Made by a program: the position numbers and the translations under genes. Shown piece after piece: positions 1-9,633 of a stretch of DNA of 64,000 bases. The notes under the pieces are model-generated. The model worked only from the letters and a program-made list of their open reading frames with translations. It was not told the DNA's origin and did no database searches. Position 1 is the stretch's first letter, and every line of letters starts with the position of its first letter. The stretch comes from an uncultured Allomuricauda sp. (GTDB lineage Bacteria; Bacteroidota; Bacteroidia; Flavobacteriales; Flavobacteriaceae): contig NZ_CANMUU010000002.1 of the NCBI RefSeq assembly GCF_947501165.1, positions 1,240,001-1,304,000 of the forward strand, in the 5' to 3' direction.

Positions 1-683
1 ATGCAGATTTTATAATGATAGACCATCATCAACAACCCAGTGATTATGCCAAAGTCACGTATTCTGATGTTTCTATGAGTTCCACCTGCGAAATGGTCTA
101 TAATTTTATCATGTATTTGGGTGAAGGTGATAAAATCAACACAGCCATAGCAACCAATCTGTATACCGGTATCATGACAGATACAGGTTCATTCAAATAT
201 CGTTCAACCTCCAGTAAAACCCATCAAATTGTTGCTGATTTGATTGACAAGGGAGCAGAGAACATGGAAATTCACAGGCAAGTGTTTGACACCAATTCTC
301 CATCACGCTTACATCTGCTTGGCGTTGCCTTGAAGAACATGGTAATTCTAAAAGAATATCGTACAGCATACATAACACTGAGTCAAGAGGAATTGGACGC
401 CAACAACTTCAAAAAAGGAGATACAGAAGGTTTTGTCAATTACGGTCTTACGCTGGAAGGTATTGTGCTAGCGGTAATTTTTATTGAAAACAAGGAAGAA
501 GGCATTATTAAAATGTCGTTCCGTTCCGTAGGTGATTTTTCAGTCAACGAGTTCGCCAGAACTCATTTTAATGGCGGAGGACATACCAATGCTGCCGGAG
601 GACGAAGTAATATATCACTTGAAGCAACCGTTGATGCGTTCAAAGCCGTTTTGGCAGACTACAAAAATCAGTTGAAATCATGA
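1..683 (+). CDS. DHH-family phosphoesterase (NrnA-like), 5' end outside window
   Basis: The reading frame is open from the first bases, so the N-terminal part of the gene lies upstream of the window. The visible part starts just before an Asp-His-His motif (codons from position 21), the metal-binding DHH signature. It ends with the DHHA1-type glycine-rich motif NGGGHTNAAG (about positions 570-600). The family (NrnA/bifunctional oligoribonuclease and pAp phosphatase) degrades 2-5 nt RNA and 3'-phosphoadenosine 5'-phosphate with Mn2+ in the cytoplasm. About 220 of the usual 320-340 residues are present. The stop overlaps the gldI start (ATGA), which suggests translational coupling. Family assignment is firm; the exact substrate is inferred. 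Confidence 0.9.
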   Translation, partial: ADFIMIDHHQQPSDYAKVTYSDVSMSSTCEMVYNFIMYLGEGDKINTAIATNLYTGIMTDTGSFKYRSTSSKTHQIVADLIDKGAENMEIHRQVFDTNSPSRLHLLGVALKNMVILKEYRTAYITLSQEELDANNFKKGDTEGFVNYGLTLEGIVLAVIFIENKEEGIIKMSFRSVGDFSVNEFARTHFNGGGHTNAAGGRSNISLEATVDAFKAVLADYKNQLKS

Positions 684-1234
684 GAGCGTTGTCCATTTTA
701 ATATTAGCCTTGGCGATGGTTGCTTGTGGAGGTCCCGAACCTCGCCGCCCTGTTAAAGTAAAATCTGGTAGTTTTTTCAAGGAATCCGTGGAGCGGAACA
801 AATTATTATTGGCCAAGGAGGAAAAAGTCATTCAGGATATTATTGTTAAAGATACTTTGAACGAATACATGGCAAATCCCAATGGTTTCTGGTATTATTA
901 TGAGGTAAAAAACGATACAGCTCGTTACACACCACGGACCAATGACCAAATTCTGTTCTCTTACAATATCAGGAATTTAAAAAACGATACTATTTATAGT
1001 ATGAAGGATATTGGACCCACTTCATATACTGTGGACAAAGAGCAGCTTTTTCCGGGCCTTCAGAACGCCGTAAAACTTCTAAAAATCAATGAAAGGGCCA
1101 CCTTTGTGTTCCCCTCATTGCAAGCCTACGGATATTTAGGTGATGGTGAGGCAATTGGACCAAGAACACCCATAAAATCCACTATAGAACTGCACACAAT
1201 AATAATCAATCAGGATAGTTTAAATCTTAAATAA
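680..1234 (+). CDS. gldI: GldI, gliding-motility-associated FKBP-type peptidyl-prolyl isomerase lipoprotein
   Basis: This 184-residue protein begins with a short hydrophobic signal ending in MVAC (Cys16), so it is probably a lipoprotein folded in the periplasm or outer membrane. Residues about 85-180 form an FKBP domain (the [10 protein letters not shown] and [17 protein letters not shown] stretches match the FKBP active-site region). In Flavobacterium johnsoniae GldI is a FKBP-like lipoprotein needed for gliding and probably assists folding of secreted gliding proteins. The gene overlaps the DHH gene by 4 nt and is followed after 8 nt by another isomerase, so the three probably form an operon. 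GldI homologues also occur in non-gliding Flavobacteriaceae, so motility cannot be concluded. Confidence 0.85.
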   Translation: MRALSILILALAMVACGGPEPRRPVKVKSGSFFKESVERNKLLLAKEEKVIQDIIVKDTLNEYMANPNGFWYYYEVKNDTARYTPRTNDQILFSYNIRNLKNDTIYSMKDIGPTSYTVDKEQLFPGLQNAVKLLKINERATFVFPSLQAYGYLGDGEAIGPRTPIKSTIELHTIIINQDSLNLK

Positions 1235-1242
1235 CAAATCAA

Positions 1243-2355
1243 ATGAAAAAATCCCTATGTATCATCAGCCTACTGGCATTGACTTTTTTTGGTTGTAAAT
1301 CTAGCAAATATGCCGAGCTAGGTGATGGTATTTTTGCTGATATTCAGACCAATCAAGGTGATATCGTTGTGAAGTTGGAACATCAAAAAACACCGGTTAC
1401 TGTTGCAAATTTTGTGTCTCTTGCAGAAGGAAACAGCCCTTTTGTAAGTGACGACCTAAAAGACAAACCCTATTATGATGGCCTTATTTTCCATCGCATA
1501 ATCAAAGATTTCATGATTCAGGGTGGTGATCCCACAGGAACAGGTAGTGGAAATCCAGGATATAAGTTCAAAGATGAATTTCATGATTCGCTCTCGCATT
1601 CCAAAAAAGGAATCTTATCCATGGCCAATTCTGGACCCAAAACCAATGGAAGTCAATTTTTCATTACACATAAAGAAACTCCTTGGCTGGATGGTAGACA
1701 TACAGTGTTCGGTGAGGTAGTCTTGGGTATGGATGTGGTAGACTCCATAGCCAATGTGGAAACCGGCACTGATGGAAGAGACAAGCCCAATGTGGATGTC
1801 ATTATGAACAAGGTAGAGATTGTACGTCAGGGAAAAGAGGCGAAAAAGTTTGATGCAGTCCAAATTATGGGTGATTACTTTGAAGAAGAAAAACAAGTCG
1901 AGGCTGCCTTCAAAAAAATGATTGAGGACTTGGTAACTGAGTTTGAGCAACAAAAAGAAACTGCTGAAGAAACTTCAAGTGGACTTAAAATTCAAAAGAT
2001 CACTGAAGGAACCGGAGAACAACCCAAAGTAGGGCAAAACGTATTGGTAAACTACGCAGGATGGTTAGCAGATGGAACTCTTTTTGATAGCAACGAAGAG
2101 GACATTGCCGTTAAATTCAACAAGTTTGATAGCCGTAGGAAAGAACAAGGCGGTTATTTTCCTGTTCCCATGCAGTATAGTCCAGAAGCTAGATTGATTC
2201 CAGGCTTCAAAGAAGGCTTACAGAATATGAAAGTAGGAGACAAAGTTCGACTCTTCATTCCTCCACATCTAGGTTATGGGGCTCAGGGAGGTGGACCCAT
2301 TCCTCCAAATGCAGACCTAATCTTTGATTTGGAAATTACCGGAATACAAGAATAG
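1243..2355 (+). CDS. Cyclophilin-FKBP dual immunophilin, lipoprotein peptidyl-prolyl isomerase
   Basis: This 370-residue protein has a lipoprotein signal ending FFGC (Cys18). Residues about 30-195 are a cyclophilin domain ([15 protein letters not shown], then NGSQFFIT and [11 protein letters not shown]). A charged linker (about 205-245) follows. Residues about 255-370 are an FKBP domain ([17 protein letters not shown], then [23 protein letters not shown]). Both are complete prolyl isomerase folds of unrelated ancestry in one chain, as described for bacterial CFBP-type dual-family immunophilins. It lies 8 nt after gldI and is followed by a terminator hairpin, so it closes that operon. The likely role is chaperoning of envelope proteins. 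Confidence 0.92.
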   Translation: MKKSLCIISLLALTFFGCKSSKYAELGDGIFADIQTNQGDIVVKLEHQKTPVTVANFVSLAEGNSPFVSDDLKDKPYYDGLIFHRIIKDFMIQGGDPTGTGSGNPGYKFKDEFHDSLSHSKKGILSMANSGPKTNGSQFFITHKETPWLDGRHTVFGEVVLGMDVVDSIANVETGTDGRDKPNVDVIMNKVEIVRQGKEAKKFDAVQIMGDYFEEEKQVEAAFKKMIEDLVTEFEQQKETAEETSSGLKIQKITEGTGEQPKVGQNVLVNYAGWLADGTLFDSNEEDIAVKFNKFDSRRKEQGGYFPVPMQYSPEARLIPGFKEGLQNMKVGDKVRLFIPPHLGYGAQGGGPIPPNADLIFDLEITGIQE

Positions 2356-2373
2356 ACCTTGATAGAAGAAACG

Positions 2374-2403
2374 AAAAAGCCACCAATTTATGGTGGTTTT
2401 TTT
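2374..2403 (+). terminator. Rho-independent terminator after the gldI operon
   Basis: A perfect 6-bp stem CCACCA / TGGTGG encloses the loop ATTTA. It is preceded by an A-run and followed by seven T residues, 20 nt after the immunophilin stop codon. The flanking A and T runs could lengthen the stem. Confidence 0.85.
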
Positions 2404-2510
2404 GTTTTGGATAAGACCAAACCTAAAGAAATCTAAATTAATTGTGCATCCCAGAATTAAAGGCTAGTTTAGAAATTGAAAAGCTTCCAGTTAGGAGTTT
2501 TAGTTTTTAC

Positions 2511-3578
2511 ATGAGAAAGAGAATAAAGACAATTCTATTGTGGTTCTTACCCATACAAATAGTATTGGTAAAATGGGCTTCAAACAACCCGGATTTCATT
2601 GAGAACTATTACAGCAATGGTATCTATCCTTTTATTTCCAAAACTTTGCGCATTTTGTTCGGCTGGATTCCATTTTCGATGGGTGATGTCCTATATCTCG
2701 CATTGTTCGTTTTTGTTGTTCGATATTTTTATAAAAACTGGAGGTCAATAAAATCCAAACCTCTTAGCTTACTCAAGGACATCGGTGTATTTCTGTCCGT
2801 AGTTTACTTCTTGTTTCATTTTCTATGGGGACTTAACTACCATCGCCAGCCCATTACCTGGAAATTGGGTTTGGAACGTGAATATTCACAAGAAGAACTG
2901 GTTTCTTTTATCCATCATTTAACCCTACACTCAAATACATATCAGACCCATATTACCGGAGATAGCCTTTCTCCAGTGCACATCCCCTATTCTAAAAAAG
3001 AAATCTTTCAGGGAACACAAAAGGGATATGAACAATTGAAAAAGGAACATCCAGATTTTGAGTATTCCTTTTCAAGTCAAAAGTCCTCCCTGTTCAGTTT
3101 ACCTCTTACCTATATGGGATATGGAGGCTATTTAAACCCATTTACGAACGAAGCTCAGGTCAATGGGATTACCCCAAGGTTCAGACTTCCTACCGTAAGT
3201 GGTCACGAAGTGGGTCATCAATTGGGTTATTCCGCTGAAGATGCTACCAATTTTATAGGTTTTTGGGTGTCTTCAGTAAATGAGGACCCCTATTTTAAGT
3301 ATGCAGCTTACTCACATGCCTTGAGTTATTGTCTTTCTGATTTGGCCAGAAAAGATGAAAAAAAATTCAAGGAAATGATAAAGCAATTAAATCCAGGTGT
3401 CCGTAAGAACTTTAGAGAACTTTCTGAGTTCTGGGCCAAGTATGAAAATCCTTTAGAACCCCTTTTTAAATTTATTTTCAATACATTTCTAAAAGCCAAC
3501 AACCAAGAGGAAGGCATAGAAAGTTACAATTCCGTAGTAGGCTTACTCATCAGCTTTAATAAAAAATACGGTTTTTAA
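2511..3578 (+). CDS. DUF3810 family membrane protein with HEVGH zinc-protease-like motif
   Basis: The reading frame is open from 2442, but the ATG at 2511 (MRKRIK) starts directly before the first membrane segment and follows an AGGAG at about 2493, so I prefer it (355 residues). Three hydrophobic segments occupy roughly residues 5-25, 45-75 and 90-110. A soluble domain follows, with HEVGH at residues 232-236 and a later Asn-Glu-Asp stretch, reminiscent of gluzincin metallopeptidases. DUF3810 proteins are common in Bacteroidota and Firmicutes, and I know of no established substrate. It is monocistronic between a terminator and the amidohydrolase gene. Confidence 0.85.
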   Translation: MRKRIKTILLWFLPIQIVLVKWASNNPDFIENYYSNGIYPFISKTLRILFGWIPFSMGDVLYLALFVFVVRYFYKNWRSIKSKPLSLLKDIGVFLSVVYFLFHFLWGLNYHRQPITWKLGLEREYSQEELVSFIHHLTLHSNTYQTHITGDSLSPVHIPYSKKEIFQGTQKGYEQLKKEHPDFEYSFSSQKSSLFSLPLTYMGYGGYLNPFTNEAQVNGITPRFRLPTVSGHEVGHQLGYSAEDATNFIGFWVSSVNEDPYFKYAAYSHALSYCLSDLARKDEKKFKEMIKQLNPGVRKNFRELSEFWAKYENPLEPLFKFIFNTFLKANNQEEGIESYNSVVGLLISFNKKYGF

Positions 3579-3645
3579 TGTAACCCTTGTGGGATATTAT
3601 CAGTTCCGTTACCTTTAAGACTGACTAATTCAACACTGCTGCTCT

Positions 3646-6585
3646 ATGAAAACTAGATTATTGGTGTGCGCCTTATTGGGAAGTGTGTCCTTGATGGCTC
3701 AAGACTATTTCCCCAAGAATGATGGCGTAAAAACCAAGAACAACAACTACACCGCATTCACAAATGCAAAAATCTACGTAACTCCAACCAACATCATCCA
3801 AAATGGAACCCTGCTCATAAAAAATGGCAAGGTGGTTCAAGTGGGTAAATCCATTAACGTCCCATCAAATGCGGTGGTGGAAGACTTAGGTGGAAAAACC
3901 ATTTATCCTTCGTTTATCGATGTATTTTCAGGTTTTGGAGTAAAAATGCCGGAGAAACCTAAGTCCCGTGGAAGATCCGCACAATATGATGCTTCCCGTG
4001 AAGGGTTTTACTGGAATGACCATATTATGCCAGAGAACATGGCCATCGCTAAATTTTCTTATGATACCAAAAAAGCAAAAGAACTCAGAAAACTAGGGTT
4101 TGGTGTGGTCAATGCACACATCCAAGATGGTATTGCACGTGGTTCTGGAGTTTTGGTAGCTCTAAATGACCAAGGCAATGCCTCCCAACGTATTTTGGAC
4201 GACAAATCAGGGCAGTATTTTTCATTTACTAGGAGCATTGCTAAGTTACAATCGTATCCAACATCATTAATGGGAACCACATCCCTTTTAAGGCAGATGT
4301 ACCACGATATGAATTGGTATGGCCAAGGCAACGTGGACACCAAAGACCGTTCGTTGGAAGCGCTTATCGCCAACAAAGGATTGAAGCAAATTATTGATGC
4401 CGGCGAAAATGGCAATGTACTACGTGCGGATAAAATCGGGGACCAGTTTGGTATTCAATATGCCATTGTGGCCGGAGGTGATGAATATGAATACATTGAA
4501 GATGTCAAAGGAACCAACGCTACACTCATTGTTCCCATTAACTTTCCGAAAGCTTATGATGTTTCCAATCCTTACGAAGCGGAGTTTGTAACGCTTAAGG
4601 ACATGCGTCATTGGAATTTGGCCCCATCCAATCCAAAAGTTTTGGAAGACAACAAGGTTCCTTTTTCCTTGACACTGCATGGATTAAAATCTTCTAAGGA
4701 TTTTAAATCCAAATTAATGAAAGCCATTTCCTATGGCTTATCCAAAACCAAGGCTTTGGAAGCTTTAACAACGGTTCCCGCACAAATTTTGGGCAAGTCA
4801 AGTGAAATAGGAACATTACAGCCAAATAAAGAAGCTAACTTCTTGATTACCTCTGGAGATATCTTCGAGAAAGGAACTATTTTATATGAAAATTGGGTTC
4901 AGGGGAATAGAAATATCATTGCCAACCGCAATCAGAAAGACGTTAATGGAGATTACAACCTTAATGTAGGCGGTACTACCTATAAAATGTCGCTAACGGG
5001 TGAAATTGGCAAAACCAAAGTCACCGTGGAACAAGACTCCAAAAAATTGGACAGCAAAGTCAACTACGAATCCAACTGGTTAAATGTTTCTTTTACCAAT
5101 GAAAATGGGGAATCGTTCCGAATGATTTCACTGGTGGATTCAGCAACTGACAATTTAAGTGGCAAATTGGTTCTTCCTAATGGAAATGAATCTACGTTTA
5201 CTGCGATAAAAACTTCAACACCTGAGAAGAAGTCCAATGCAAACTCATCAAAAGACTCACCAGAAACAGTTGCCCTTACTTATCCCAATGTAGGATTCGG
5301 CCATACACAAAAAGCAGTTCAGGAAGATATGCTATTTAAGAATGCAACCGTTTGGACTGGCAATGAAATTCTGGAAAACACCGATGTATTGGTCAAAGGA
5401 GGAAAAATTAGCAAAGTCGGACAAAATCTCAGTGGAGGAAGAGCTAAGGTCATAGACGCTTCTGGAAAGCACCTTACCGCTGGCATAATTGATGAGCATT
5501 CCCATATCGCAGGCTTATCCATTAACGAAGCAGGGCACAATTCTTCTGCTGAAGTTAGGATGACCGATGTAATTGACCCAAAAGACATTGATATTTATCG
5601 AAACCTTGGTGGTGGGGTAACCACTATCCAATTGCTCCATGGTTCGGCCAACCCTATAGGTGGACAATCCGCAATTATACGCTTAAAGTGGGGCGAGAAT
5701 GCAGATGGCCTTATTTTTCCGAACATGCCCAAGTTTATCAAGTTCGCTTTAGGTGAAAATGTAAAACAGTCCAATTGGCAAAGTTTTGCTCGTTTCCCAC
5801 AAACCCGGATGGGTGTGGAACAGGTTTTTGTAGATTATTTCCAGCGCGCAAAAGAATATGACACCAAGAAAAAGGCAGGTCAACCGATACGATATGATGA
5901 AGAAATGGAAGTTTTGGCCGAAATTCTAAATGGAGAGCGTTTCATCAGTTGCCATTCCTACGTGCAAAGTGAAATTAATATGCTGATGAAAGTTGCCGAA
6001 AAGTTTGATTTTACGGTAGCTACGTTCACGCATATCTTAGAAGGCTACAAAGTAGCAGATAAGATGGCGAAACATGGCGTAGGCGGTTCCACATTCAGCG
6101 ATTGGTGGGCTTATAAATATGAGGTGAATGATGCCATTCCGTACAATGCGGCCATTATGGCAAGTCAAGGAGTTACCGTAGCCATCAATAGTGATGATGC
6201 AGAAATGTCCCGTCGTTTGAACCAAGAGGCAGGGAAAACGGTTAAATATGGTGGAATGTCCGAAATTGAAGCGTGGAAAACCGTAACGCTAAATCCCGCC
6301 AAATTGCTTCACATTGATGACCGGGTAGGCAGCATTGAAGTTGGCAAAGATGCTGATTTGGCACTATGGAACGATCACCCCATGTCTGTCTATGCCAAAG
6401 CAGAAAAAACTATCATTGAAGGAGCGGTTTATTTTGATTTGGAAAAAGACAAATTGCTACGCCAAGCTGTACAAAAAGAACGCAGCCAACTCATAAGCAT
6501 GATGTTGAACGAAAAGGAAAAAGGAGCTCAAATGCAAGGCCCAAAACAAAATAAGAAGGAAAAGTTTCACTGCGATTCGCTCTAA
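3646..6585 (+). CDS. Secreted double-domain amidohydrolase family protein
   Basis: This 979-residue protein has an N-terminal signal peptide (VCALLGSVSLMAQ). It contains two imidazolonepropionase-like amidohydrolase domains, residues about 35-430 and 560-960, each starting with the small beta-sandwich typical of the family. Only the second has the canonical metal-binding HxH (His618-Ser-His620) and a late Asp (AINSDDAEM). In the first, the corresponding place reads IDVFSGFG with no histidines, so that half is probably structural or inactive. The 432-residue paralogue starts 11 nt downstream and is probably co-transcribed and exported with it. Peptide or cyclic-amide hydrolysis is plausible, but the substrate is unknown. 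The 3' end carries a basic Lys/Gln-rich tail. Confidence 0.88.
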   Translation: MKTRLLVCALLGSVSLMAQDYFPKNDGVKTKNNNYTAFTNAKIYVTPTNIIQNGTLLIKNGKVVQVGKSINVPSNAVVEDLGGKTIYPSFIDVFSGFGVKMPEKPKSRGRSAQYDASREGFYWNDHIMPENMAIAKFSYDTKKAKELRKLGFGVVNAHIQDGIARGSGVLVALNDQGNASQRILDDKSGQYFSFTRSIAKLQSYPTSLMGTTSLLRQMYHDMNWYGQGNVDTKDRSLEALIANKGLKQIIDAGENGNVLRADKIGDQFGIQYAIVAGGDEYEYIEDVKGTNATLIVPINFPKAYDVSNPYEAEFVTLKDMRHWNLAPSNPKVLEDNKVPFSLTLHGLKSSKDFKSKLMKAISYGLSKTKALEALTTVPAQILGKSSEIGTLQPNKEANFLITSGDIFEKGTILYENWVQGNRNIIANRNQKDVNGDYNLNVGGTTYKMSLTGEIGKTKVTVEQDSKKLDSKVNYESNWLNVSFTNENGESFRMISLVDSATDNLSGKLVLPNGNESTFTAIKTSTPEKKSNANSSKDSPETVALTYPNVGFGHTQKAVQEDMLFKNATVWTGNEILENTDVLVKGGKISKVGQNLSGGRAKVIDASGKHLTAGIIDEHSHIAGLSINEAGHNSSAEVRMTDVIDPKDIDIYRNLGGGVTTIQLLHGSANPIGGQSAIIRLKWGENADGLIFPNMPKFIKFALGENVKQSNWQSFARFPQTRMGVEQVFVDYFQRAKEYDTKKKAGQPIRYDEEMEVLAEILNGERFISCHSYVQSEINMLMKVAEKFDFTVATFTHILEGYKVADKMAKHGVGGSTFSDWWAYKYEVNDAIPYNAAIMASQGVTVAINSDDAEMSRRLNQEAGKTVKYGGMSEIEAWKTVTLNPAKLLHIDDRVGSIEVGKDADLALWNDHPMSVYAKAEKTIIEGAVYFDLEKDKLLRQAVQKERSQLISMMLNEKEKGAQMQGPKQNKKEKFHCDSL

Positions 6586-6596
6586 AAACGTAAAAC

Positions 6597-7895
6597 ATGA
6601 AAAGTATTAAAAACATAACTTTTGTTCTTTCCCTCCTGGTTTTCAAAATAGGTTTTTCACAACAAACACCGGCAAGGGAACAAAGCAAAGCCATTACAAT
6701 AAAAGGTGCTACGGCCCATATTGGAGATGGTACCATAAAGGAAAACTGCACTTTGGTTTTTGAAGATGGAAAAATAACTGCGTTTGGTGGTCCTGAAACA
6801 GCTACAAAAGGTCAGGTCATTGATGCTACCGGTCAACATATCTATCCCGGATTCATTGCACCTGGAAAATCTTTGGGATTGATAGAAGTTAATGCTGTAA
6901 GAGCGAGTAATGACCAAGATGAAATTGGTGATATCATACCACATGTTCGAAGCATCATTGCCTATAATGCCGAATCCAAAGTTGTAGAGAGTATGAGACC
7001 CAATGGGGTCCTTTTGGGGCAAATTACGCCCAAGGGAGGTCGAATATCGGGTACTTCAACAATCGTACAGTTTGATGCATGGAACTGGGAAGATGCCGCG
7101 GTCAAGACCGATGACGGCATTCACCTCAATTGGCCTACTACCTTCAGAAGAGGGCGATGGTGGGTAGGAGAACCTAGGGGCTTTCTCCCCAATAAAAAAT
7201 ACAATGAACAAGTGTCTGAGGTAAACACCTTTATGCACAATGCAAAAGCTTATGGAAAGGGAAAAGAAGAAGAAGAAGAAGTAAACCTAGCATTTGGAGC
7301 CATGCAAGGAGTTTTTGACGGTAGTCAGCACCTCTATGTCTATGCCAATACAGAAAAAGAAATCAAGGATGCGGTAACTTATTGCAAAAAGGCGGGCGCT
7401 ACCGATATAGTATTGGTCGGTGGGTATCATGCCCACAAAGTGATTGAATTTTTAAAAGAAAACAATATTCCTGTTTTGGTAAACTACACCCATACCCTGC
7501 CCCGTTTTGATGATGACGATTATGATTTCACCTATAAGCTTCCAAAAATTTTAGTGGATGGAGGGCTTTTGGTTGGTTTGCAGAATGCAACGGCGTCCAA
7601 CTTCCAAACTAGAAATCTACCTTTTTATGCTGGACAAGTGGTAGCCCAAGGATTGGATAAAGAGAAAGCATTACAGTTACTTACAGGAAATACAGCCAAA
7701 ATTCTCGGCATAGATGGTAACTATGGTACGCTTGCGGTTGGTAAAAGTGCTACATTGTTCGTTTCTGAAGGGGATGCTTTGGACATGCGGACCAATAAGT
7801 TATCCCGTGCTTTTATTGATGGACGTGACATTTCACTGGAAACTCATCAGACAGAACTTTGGAAACGCTATATGGGCAAATACGAAGGCAAATAA
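6597..7895 (+). CDS. Secreted amidohydrolase-family protein lacking the canonical HxH
   Basis: This 432-residue protein has a signal peptide (FKIGFSQQ) and one amidohydrolase-like domain. The first-strand motif that normally carries HxH reads YPGFIAPGKSLGLIE, so the two metal-ligand histidines are absent, as in the N-terminal half of the preceding protein. It has an acidic KEEEEEVN loop near residue 220. With the gene 11 nt upstream it gives a co-expressed pair in which only one of three amidohydrolase domains looks catalytically complete. A role as a structural partner is inference. A bidirectional terminator follows. Confidence 0.85.
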   Translation: MKSIKNITFVLSLLVFKIGFSQQTPAREQSKAITIKGATAHIGDGTIKENCTLVFEDGKITAFGGPETATKGQVIDATGQHIYPGFIAPGKSLGLIEVNAVRASNDQDEIGDIIPHVRSIIAYNAESKVVESMRPNGVLLGQITPKGGRISGTSTIVQFDAWNWEDAAVKTDDGIHLNWPTTFRRGRWWVGEPRGFLPNKKYNEQVSEVNTFMHNAKAYGKGKEEEEEVNLAFGAMQGVFDGSQHLYVYANTEKEIKDAVTYCKKAGATDIVLVGGYHAHKVIEFLKENNIPVLVNYTHTLPRFDDDDYDFTYKLPKILVDGGLLVGLQNATASNFQTRNLPFYAGQVVAQGLDKEKALQLLTGNTAKILGIDGNYGTLAVGKSATLFVSEGDALDMRTNKLSRAFIDGRDISLETHQTELWKRYMGKYEGK

Positions 7896-7901
7896 GTCAA
7901 C

Positions 7902-7940
7902 AAAAAAAAGGGTGCTTTTTCAAAGCACCCTTTTATATTT
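7902..7940. terminator. Bidirectional terminator between convergent genes
   Basis: The 8-bp stem GGGTGCTT / AAGCACCC (7910-7917 and 7923-7930) is flanked by an A-run on the left and a T-run on the right. It lies between the convergent amidohydrolase and DUF6503 genes and can stop transcription from both sides. Confidence 0.85.
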
Positions 7941-7954
7941 TTCTGTCTAGCCGG

Positions 7955-8758
7955 TTAATTTTTCTTTATCTCTACAAATTCCGCACCCTCAGGTTTTTCA
8001 TAAAACCCATCTTCTTTAGCTGAAGAAGACAGGGAAGCAGATTCAAACGTTAGGGTGTTAGCAGGTTCAAGAGGATTTCTACCCTCATACTTATACCATG
8101 AAATTGAATTCGGCAATACCAGACCATCAACAGCGGTCCAATCATCATAACGAATCCATTTGACATTTTCCGAAACTTCACCGCTTCGATAGGTAACAGT
8201 ATATCCCAACCAAGCCATTTGGTAGGTGTCTGGATCATAATGAATATAATATTGATCTTTTGATGAAGCCCCTACACCACTTTCATAGCTGATTTCGATA
8301 CCGGGATAACGTTTTTCTTCAAAAACCAAATCTTCAGTAGACGTATAAATGATTCCATCATCGGCCAAGACAAAGGGCATTGCGTAGAAGTAAAAGATTA
8401 AATTGTGATAAAAACCAGCGTTTCCGGTGTATTTTTTGTCGGTATCCAACAACCATGCTTGTTCGCCATCAAATCCCATGGAAAAGATTTCGGTGTCAAT
8501 TCTATCCTTTCTTGAGTACAAGTCGATGGTATGCACTTCTCTAAAATCAGGCTTTTGTAGCGCATAAGTTAAAGTACGTTGTTGTCTCCATGCATCCATT
8601 CCACCATGCTTTTCTAAAACTTTCCCTAAGGCTTCAGGATATTTTGCTTTTTCAGTCTCAACGTTCTCAACGGCTTCGCTCTTGGCTTCTTCCTTCTTTG
8701 GAGCAGGCTTGCAAGCAGCAATCGCCAGAATCAATACTACAATACTTATTTTTCTCAT
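7955..8758 (-). CDS. DUF6503-like lipoprotein
   Basis: This 267-residue protein has a lipoprotein signal (VLILAIAAC, Cys16) followed by a Lys/Glu-rich linker and a beta-rich domain with aromatic repeats (Tyr, Trp, Phe). It resembles the DUF6503 family, with the KVLEKHGGMDAW opening typical of that group. Such domains resemble outer-membrane lipoprotein carrier folds (LolA/LolB-like), but I cannot show a function. It is divergent from the RNA methyltransferase gene, with 68 nt between the starts, and convergent with the amidohydrolases. Confidence 0.78.
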   Translation of the reverse strand: MRKISIVVLILAIAACKPAPKKEEAKSEAVENVETEKAKYPEALGKVLEKHGGMDAWRQQRTLTYALQKPDFREVHTIDLYSRKDRIDTEIFSMGFDGEQAWLLDTDKKYTGNAGFYHNLIFYFYAMPFVLADDGIIYTSTEDLVFEEKRYPGIEISYESGVGASSKDQYYIHYDPDTYQMAWLGYTVTYRSGEVSENVKWIRYDDWTAVDGLVLPNSISWYKYEGRNPLEPANTLTFESASLSSSAKEDGFYEKPEGAEFVEIKKN

Positions 8759-8826
8759 TTTTAAGTTGTTTTGCGTTTTGTCGGATGTGGATTTACAAGA
8801 TTACAAGAAAATGTACTTTTGAAGCC

Positions 8827-9630
8827 ATGAATATTGGCAAAGTTATAAGCAGCGTTCAAAATCCGCTAGTAAAAAAAATTATTCAGCTTCAGGAAAAGTC
8901 CAGAGCGCGTAAAAAATCAGGGCTTTTTCTAGTGGAAGGAATACGGGAAATTGAATTGGCACAAAAAGGAAGATATGTTGTTGAGCAATTGCTCTATTCC
9001 AAAGATATTATCGATTTTTCCCTAGAAGATTTCATCAAGAGCTTTCCTGAGACGGTATGCACTGAAATCAGCAAGGCCGTATACGAAAAATTGGCCTACA
9101 GACAATCTACTGAAGGGGTATTGGCTTTGGTACAAAGTAAATCCCATGCGCTTGAAGACATTCGCTTTAGCTCGAAGGAGCCCCTGGTCTTGGTAGCTGA
9201 AGCACCAGAAAAGCCTGGAAATGTGGGCGCTCTGCTTCGGACTGCAGATGCGGCAGGGATAGATGCCGTTTTAATTGCCAATCCAAAATCGGATGTGTAC
9301 AATCCCAACATTGTCCGTTCCAGCGTAGGTTGTGTCTTTACAACGCAGATAGGGTTGGGAAGCACAGAAGAAATCATAACATTTTTAAAAAAGAAAGGTA
9401 TCAGTATTCGCTGTGCGGCCTTATCTGGTTCAAAAGACTATACCAAATCCAATCTTAGGGGACCTTTGGCCATTGTAGTTGGTACAGAATCTACCGGTTT
9501 AACCGACGAATGGTTGCAAAATTCCGATGAAAATCTCATTATACCCATGAGGGGTGAAATTGACTCCATGAACGTTTCCGTGTCCGCCGCAATCCTTATC
9601 TTTGAAGCCATGCGCCAAAGAGGATTTTAG
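8827..9630 (+). CDS. TrmH/SpoU family RNA methyltransferase
   Basis: The frame is open from 8590, but the segment before 8827 runs opposite the divergent lipoprotein gene. The protein-like sequence begins at MNIGKVISSVQNPLV, so the ATG at 8827 is chosen (267 residues). An N-terminal substrate-binding domain (residues about 1-100) is followed by the SPOUT domain with its trefoil-knot motifs (APEKPGNVGALLRTADAAG, IVVGTESTGLTDEW, IPMRGEIDSMNVSVSAAI). It 2'-O-methylates a ribose in rRNA or tRNA using S-adenosylmethionine; which RNA is not evident. The M48 gene follows after 3 nt, suggesting co-transcription. Confidence 0.9.
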   Translation: MNIGKVISSVQNPLVKKIIQLQEKSRARKKSGLFLVEGIREIELAQKGRYVVEQLLYSKDIIDFSLEDFIKSFPETVCTEISKAVYEKLAYRQSTEGVLALVQSKSHALEDIRFSSKEPLVLVAEAPEKPGNVGALLRTADAAGIDAVLIANPKSDVYNPNIVRSSVGCVFTTQIGLGSTEEIITFLKKKGISIRCAALSGSKDYTKSNLRGPLAIVVGTESTGLTDEWLQNSDENLIIPMRGEIDSMNVSVSAAILIFEAMRQRGF

Positions 9631-9633
9631 CCT

